Assembly: GCA_965116595.1 (NCBI GenBank)
Contig: OZ220708.1
Location: forward strand, 620,001 to 684,000
Origin: G963663315 sp963668255
GTDB lineage: Bacteria; Pseudomonadota; Gammaproteobacteria; Arenicellales; Poriferihabitantaceae
Reading direction: 5' to 3'
DNA length: 64,000 nucleotides
The position numbers and the translations under genes are program-made. Below, one piece after another: positions 60,604 to 64,000 of this stretch. The notes beneath the pieces were generated by a model. It had not been told where the DNA came from. It worked only from the letters and a program-made list of their open reading frames with translations, and did not search any database. Numbering within the stretch: the first letter of the stretch is position 1; each line of letters opens with the position of its first letter.

Positions 60604-61026
60604 ATGAAATACTTGAGTATCACCGCTTTGTCCGGTTTAGCCCTGTTATTTTCTCTGGAAGCAGTTTCAGACCACAATTCAGCGGAATCCCTGAAAGCCC
60701 GGGTCTCTGCGATAGGCACATTGAATGTGGACGAAAACGCTACTGCATCCAGCCAACAGGAAATCGGCCCTGTTGTGGATGGTGAATCTGTCTATCAGAC
60801 AACCTGTGTAGCCTGCCATAGCACCGGTATCGCAGGCTCACCGATAGTCGGAAAAGCCGATGACTGGGAAGACCGGCTTGAACAGGACTTCGAAACACTG
60901 GTTGAACATGCGATCGTCGGTTTCACCGGATCAACCGGGTTAATGCCGGCAAAGGGAGGAAATCCGACGCTCAGCGATGAAGCCGTCACTGCCGCTGTGC
61001 AATTCATGGTTGACCAGTCCAGATGA
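60604..61026 (+). CDS. Periplasmic class I cytochrome c (c5-like)
   Basis: A 140-residue precursor with an N-terminal hydrophobic signal (YLSITALSGLALLFSLEAVS). The haem attachment site is CVACH at 68-72, and the axial methionine is probably M114 in GLMPAKGG. The single-haem fold and GxxGxMPAKGGN ending fit cytochrome c5/CcdA-type electron carriers. It may carry electrons from an oxidation reaction to the respiratory chain; the partner is unknown. Confidence 0.88.
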   Translation: MKYLSITALSGLALLFSLEAVSDHNSAESLKARVSAIGTLNVDENATASSQQEIGPVVDGESVYQTTCVACHSTGIAGSPIVGKADDWEDRLEQDFETLVEHAIVGFTGSTGLMPAKGGNPTLSDEAVTAAVQFMVDQSR

Positions 61027-61038
61027 CCAAATCCATAA

Positions 61039-61878
61039 GTGAGCACCCTTGCAAATCAACCCCGGATGACTGAAAACCAGGATTTAATCGTCGAAATAGA
61101 TAATTCGGTTGCGACTATGACCCTGAATCGCCCGGAGCAATACAATGCACTGTCTGAAGGTTTACTCGGGTCGATTTGTGACACACTGGACACCATTGCA
61201 AAAGACGAATCAGTACGTGCAGTCATTTTTGCAGCCAATGGAAAAGCCTTTTGCGCTGGACATGATCTCAAGCAGATGCGCCAAAGTGCAGAAATAGCGG
61301 CACATCACAAGCTGTTCAGCAAGTGCAGTGAAATGATGCAAAAAATCGTCAACCTGCCCCAGCCGGTTATCGCCAGGGTCCAGGGAATGGCTACCGCAGC
61401 AGGTTGCCAACTGGTCGCTACCTGCGACATGGCGGTTGCTTGCGAAACAGCGCGGTTTGCCGTATCGGGAATCCGGGTCGGGCTGTTCTGTTCGACCCCT
61501 GCAGTCGCGCTGAGCCGTAATGTATCGGCTAAGCGCGCCATGGAAATGCTGATGACTGGAGATTTTATCGATGCCTCTGCGGCAATGGAGTATGGTCTGG
61601 TCAATAAAGTGGTTAAACCGGATATGCTGGACAGGTCGACTAATGAACTGGTCGGGAAAATCATCCGCCACCCTGGACGCGTCGTCAATCTGGGGAAAAA
61701 AATGTTCTACCGGCAACTCAACCAGGATCTTCCGTCAGCCTATAAGGGTGCAACTGAAACCATTTCAAGCAATATGATGCTCGAAGAAGCCATTGAGGGT
61801 ATTGATGCCTTTATCGAAAAACGCCCACCCGACTGGACTAATTATCCAAAACCCGGTTCTGACGATGAACACATATAA
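61039..61878 (+). CDS. Crotonase-fold protein without the usual catalytic glutamates
   Basis: A 279-residue enoyl-CoA hydratase/isomerase-family protein from a GTG; an ATG nine codons later is possible. The oxyanion segment AFCAGHDLKQM is present, but the first glutamate position is Q124 (AAGCQLVAT) and the second is G144 (FAVSGIRVG). It is closer to the ECHDC3-like group than to true hydratases, so its reaction is unclear. It overlaps the next gene by 14 bases and starts 12 bp after the cytochrome gene. Confidence 0.85.
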   Translation: MSTLANQPRMTENQDLIVEIDNSVATMTLNRPEQYNALSEGLLGSICDTLDTIAKDESVRAVIFAANGKAFCAGHDLKQMRQSAEIAAHHKLFSKCSEMMQKIVNLPQPVIARVQGMATAAGCQLVATCDMAVACETARFAVSGIRVGLFCSTPAVALSRNVSAKRAMEMLMTGDFIDASAAMEYGLVNKVVKPDMLDRSTNELVGKIIRHPGRVVNLGKKMFYRQLNQDLPSAYKGATETISSNMMLEEAIEGIDAFIEKRPPDWTNYPKPGSDDEHI

Positions 61879-62953
61879 TATTGCACTGATGGCCGGAGAT
61901 GGCATCGGTCCGGAAATCATGCAGCAGGGAGTCAAGGTGCTCAAGGCGATTGAGCGACGATCCGACGTTGACTTCAATTTGATACCGGCGGCTTTTGGCG
62001 CATCCGCGTGGTTTGAAACCGGCAGCAGCTACCCCCGGGAGTCGATTGACATCTGTGATCAGGCGGATGCGATTCTGAAAGGCACGATCGGGCTGAGTCA
62101 CGAGGAATCGAAGAACATTCCGGTTGACGAGCAACCCGAGCGTGGCGCCCTGCTCCCGATGCGCCGCCGATATGATACTTTTGCCAATTTCAGGCCGGTT
62201 TATCTGCCTCCATCGCTCAGTCATTTCTCACCTCTTCGACCTGAAATCATTGGTGATGGCATCGATATCATGATCATCCGCGAACTGGTTGGCGGAATTT
62301 ATTTCGGAGAAAAGGAAACCGGTATCAATCAACAGGGATTACGTTATGTCAGGGAAACGCTCGAATACGATGAAAGACTGATCAAACGAACCGTCGATGT
62401 CGCATTCTCTACAGCCATGAAGCGCAGAAAGAAGCTGCACAATATCCACAAGAGCAATGTCTTGAAATCCAGTATTCTGTGGACAGATATAATAGAGGAG
62501 ACCGCTCGGGATTTTCCCGAGGTGGAAATCGTCCACATGCTGGTAGATGCCGCCGCAACCCATTTATGCCTGAACCCGGGACAATTCGATGTCATGTTGA
62601 TGGAGAACATGTTTGGCGATATTCTCAGCGATCAGGCTGGCGGCATACTCGGATCACTGGGGCTGATGCCTTCTGCCTGTATGGGGCCGGACAAATCCTA
62701 TTACGAACCTTCGCATGGCTCTGCGCCGGATATTGCCGGCAAGAACATCGCCAATCCGTATTCGATGATCGGTTCCGTAGCCATGATGCTCGATATGAGT
62801 TTCAACATGGCTGAAGAAGCCAGAAATTTGTGGGCAGCGATGGGGTCTGTATTTGCCGCCGGTTATTCGACTGCTGATTTATCCAGACCCGGCATGACCG
62901 TGACCATGGTCAGCACTGATGAGTTTGGCGACCGGGTGGTAGACGCGCTGTAG
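61865..62953 (+). CDS. Isopropylmalate/isocitrate-type beta-hydroxyacid dehydrogenase
   Basis: NAD(P)-dependent oxidative decarboxylase of the LeuB/Icd family, 362 residues from the ATG at 61865. Key motifs are GDGIGPEIMQQGVKVL, IIRELVGGIYFGE, the catalytic-acid region DAAATHLCLNPGQFDVMLMENMFGDILSDQAGG and YYEPSHGSAPDIAGKNIANP. Leucine synthesis, tartrate or homoisocitrate dehydrogenase roles are all possible. No leuA, leuC or leuD gene is in the window. Confidence 0.88.
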   Translation: MNTYNIALMAGDGIGPEIMQQGVKVLKAIERRSDVDFNLIPAAFGASAWFETGSSYPRESIDICDQADAILKGTIGLSHEESKNIPVDEQPERGALLPMRRRYDTFANFRPVYLPPSLSHFSPLRPEIIGDGIDIMIIRELVGGIYFGEKETGINQQGLRYVRETLEYDERLIKRTVDVAFSTAMKRRKKLHNIHKSNVLKSSILWTDIIEETARDFPEVEIVHMLVDAAATHLCLNPGQFDVMLMENMFGDILSDQAGGILGSLGLMPSACMGPDKSYYEPSHGSAPDIAGKNIANPYSMIGSVAMMLDMSFNMAEEARNLWAAMGSVFAAGYSTADLSRPGMTVTMVSTDEFGDRVVDAL

Positions 62954-62966
62954 CCGACCGGTTCCG

Positions 62967-64000
62967 CTATATCACCATCAATTCCCGACCGACACGACGG
63001 GTTAACCACTCAGCCCCGTGTTCGGTAATCACGATATTCTCTTCATGAACCATTTGCCTGCCGGGAGCAAAGCTCATCCCGGGTTCCAGGGTAATAATCA
63101 TTCCTGCTTTCAGCACGGTATTATCCGTCGCTGTGTTCGACGGTCTCTCTGTCAATTCGATGCCCAGCCCATGACCAAGTCGCCCGACCTGATTACCCAG
63201 AGACCCTCCGGCAAGCAAGACCTGATTCATTGCATTGTAAATTCCGGTTGTGGTTGAACCTGGTTTTGCAGCCTTGAAACCTGCCTCGGTTGCATCCCAC
63301 ACGACCTCATGCGCACGCCTGGTTGCATCATCCGCATAACCAAAAGACCAGTTTCGATCAAAGTCACAAAAATAGCCGTCAAATGTGGAGCCAGTGTCGA
63401 TAATCAGCAAATCTCCCTCGGACACGCACCTGTCAGTGGGGCCCATGATGATACTGTCATACCCGCCCGGCCCCGAACCGGCCACGATGTAGGAAACCGA
63501 ATCGGCGCCTCGTTGCAGAATATCGATCTTCAGCCTGCTCACAATCTGTGCTTCAGTCATGCCCGTCCGGGCATAATCCGGCAATGACTGGAACGCTGTT
63601 GACACGACCTGGCATATATAACGGGTCTTTTCGATTTCCAGCGCCGACTTGACCATCCTCAAACGATGCATTTGTCCGGCGATATCGACGAACTGATATT
63701 CAGGCAATTCCCGCTTCAACCAGTCAAAATTGTGGATCGGCATGCGTATCGTGCTTTCGGCGCCCAGGGTCATACCTATACGGCCATGTTTTCGCGGCAG
63801 ATTTTTAAACAGGTCAATCAGCAATGATATTCCATCGTCCTCAGGGCGCGGGGAGGCCCAACACCGGATATCCTCGACCCAGGTCTGCGCCATGCCGCTG
63901 ACGCCGATTTCAGGAATCACGGCAACCGGCTTTCCCTGTGCGGGAAGAATCAGGAACCACGGGCGCGTCGGACTTTGCCAGAACTGGGTCAGAAAACCGG
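62967..64000 (-). CDS. M24-family metalloprotein (Xaa-Pro aminopeptidase/creatinase-like), N terminus cut by window edge
   Basis: About 344 residues are visible; the reading frame stays open to the right edge, so the start lies outside. A creatinase-type N-domain precedes a pita-bread M24 catalytic domain. The five metal ligands can be seen in DTGSTFDGYFCDFDRNW, GHGLGIELTERP, LEPGMSFAP and HEENIVIT. Family members include Xaa-Pro aminopeptidases, creatinase and ectoine hydrolase. A sarcosine-oxidase-bearing context makes creatinase an interesting option, but this cannot be told from sequence. Convergent with the LeuB-like gene across 13 bp. Confidence 0.85.
   Translation of the reverse strand, partial: GFLTQFWQSPTRPWFLILPAQGKPVAVIPEIGVSGMAQTWVEDIRCWASPRPEDDGISLLIDLFKNLPRKHGRIGMTLGAESTIRMPIHNFDWLKRELPEYQFVDIAGQMHRLRMVKSALEIEKTRYICQVVSTAFQSLPDYARTGMTEAQIVSRLKIDILQRGADSVSYIVAGSGPGGYDSIIMGPTDRCVSEGDLLIIDTGSTFDGYFCDFDRNWSFGYADDATRRAHEVVWDATEAGFKAAKPGSTTTGIYNAMNQVLLAGGSLGNQVGRLGHGLGIELTERPSNTATDNTVLKAGMIITLEPGMSFAPGRQMVHEENIVITEHGAEWLTRRVGRELMVI

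Overview
The window reads as a chromosome segment of a Gram-negative gammaproteobacterium. Support comes from a complete gammaproteobacterial division and cell-wall (dcw) cluster with lpxC and a meso-diaminopimelate-type murE, the lon-hupB-tRNA-ppiD block familiar from pseudomonads, a ubiquinone-type ubiA, and the lpxC-dciA-secA arrangement. The accessory half is devoted to methylated amines, so a marine or host-associated bacterium that uses trimethylamine (TMA), TMA N-oxide or betaine-type compounds is likely. The species cannot be named from the sequence.

Layout. 1-19.4 kb: the end of secA, dciA, then the dcw operon transcribed leftwards (mraZ, rsmH, ftsL, ftsI, murE, murF, mraY, murD, ftsW, murG, murC, murB, ftsQ, ftsA, ftsZ, lpxC). 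It starts at a near-consensus promoter whose -10 overlaps three 10-bp MraZ-type repeats. No ddl lies in the cluster. 19.5-27.2 kb: rightward housekeeping genes ridA, recG, ubiA (3' end frameshifted), a Nudix hydrolase, priA and pyrC. A 337-bp AT-rich gap before priA carries three perfect DnaA boxes and a long inverted repeat. 27.3-32.5 kb: ppiD, tRNA-Asp, tRNA-Val, hupB and lon, all leftward.

32.6-37.8 kb: a four-subunit sarcosine oxidase or N-methylglutamate dehydrogenase (soxBDAG). 38.1-42.3 kb: an unrecognised gene, an amidase, an enoyl-CoA hydratase and an MFS transporter. 42.5-55.5 kb: the methylated-amine island. It holds TMA monooxygenase (tmm), a Rieske oxygenase of the quaternary-amine group, TMAO demethylase (tdm), a Bacteroidetes-type pdxJ, two unrecognised proteins, a three-gene split glutamate synthase (mgsABC/glxBCD type), a glutamine-synthetase-family ligase and an FAD oxidoreductase. 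A divergent GntR regulator has operator-like repeats beside it. A lone 29-bp sequence resembling a type I-E CRISPR repeat sits between pdxJ and tdm.

56.4-64 kb: a membrane protein, an ammonium transporter broken by an 11-bp tandem duplication with a small membrane protein downstream, an intact IS1202/ISNCY-like insertion sequence with a 17-bp target duplication, a cytochrome c, a crotonase-fold protein, an isopropylmalate/isocitrate-type dehydrogenase and the end of an M24 (creatinase/aminopeptidase family) gene.

The inferred metabolic logic is TMA to TMAO (Tmm), TMAO to dimethylamine plus formaldehyde (Tdm), an unidentified step to methylamine, then a glutamylated-amine route (ligase plus split glutamate synthase) feeding the heterotetrameric N-methyl oxidase. 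Released ammonium and C1 units would enter central metabolism. Promoters, starts and enzyme specificities are inferred from sequence only.
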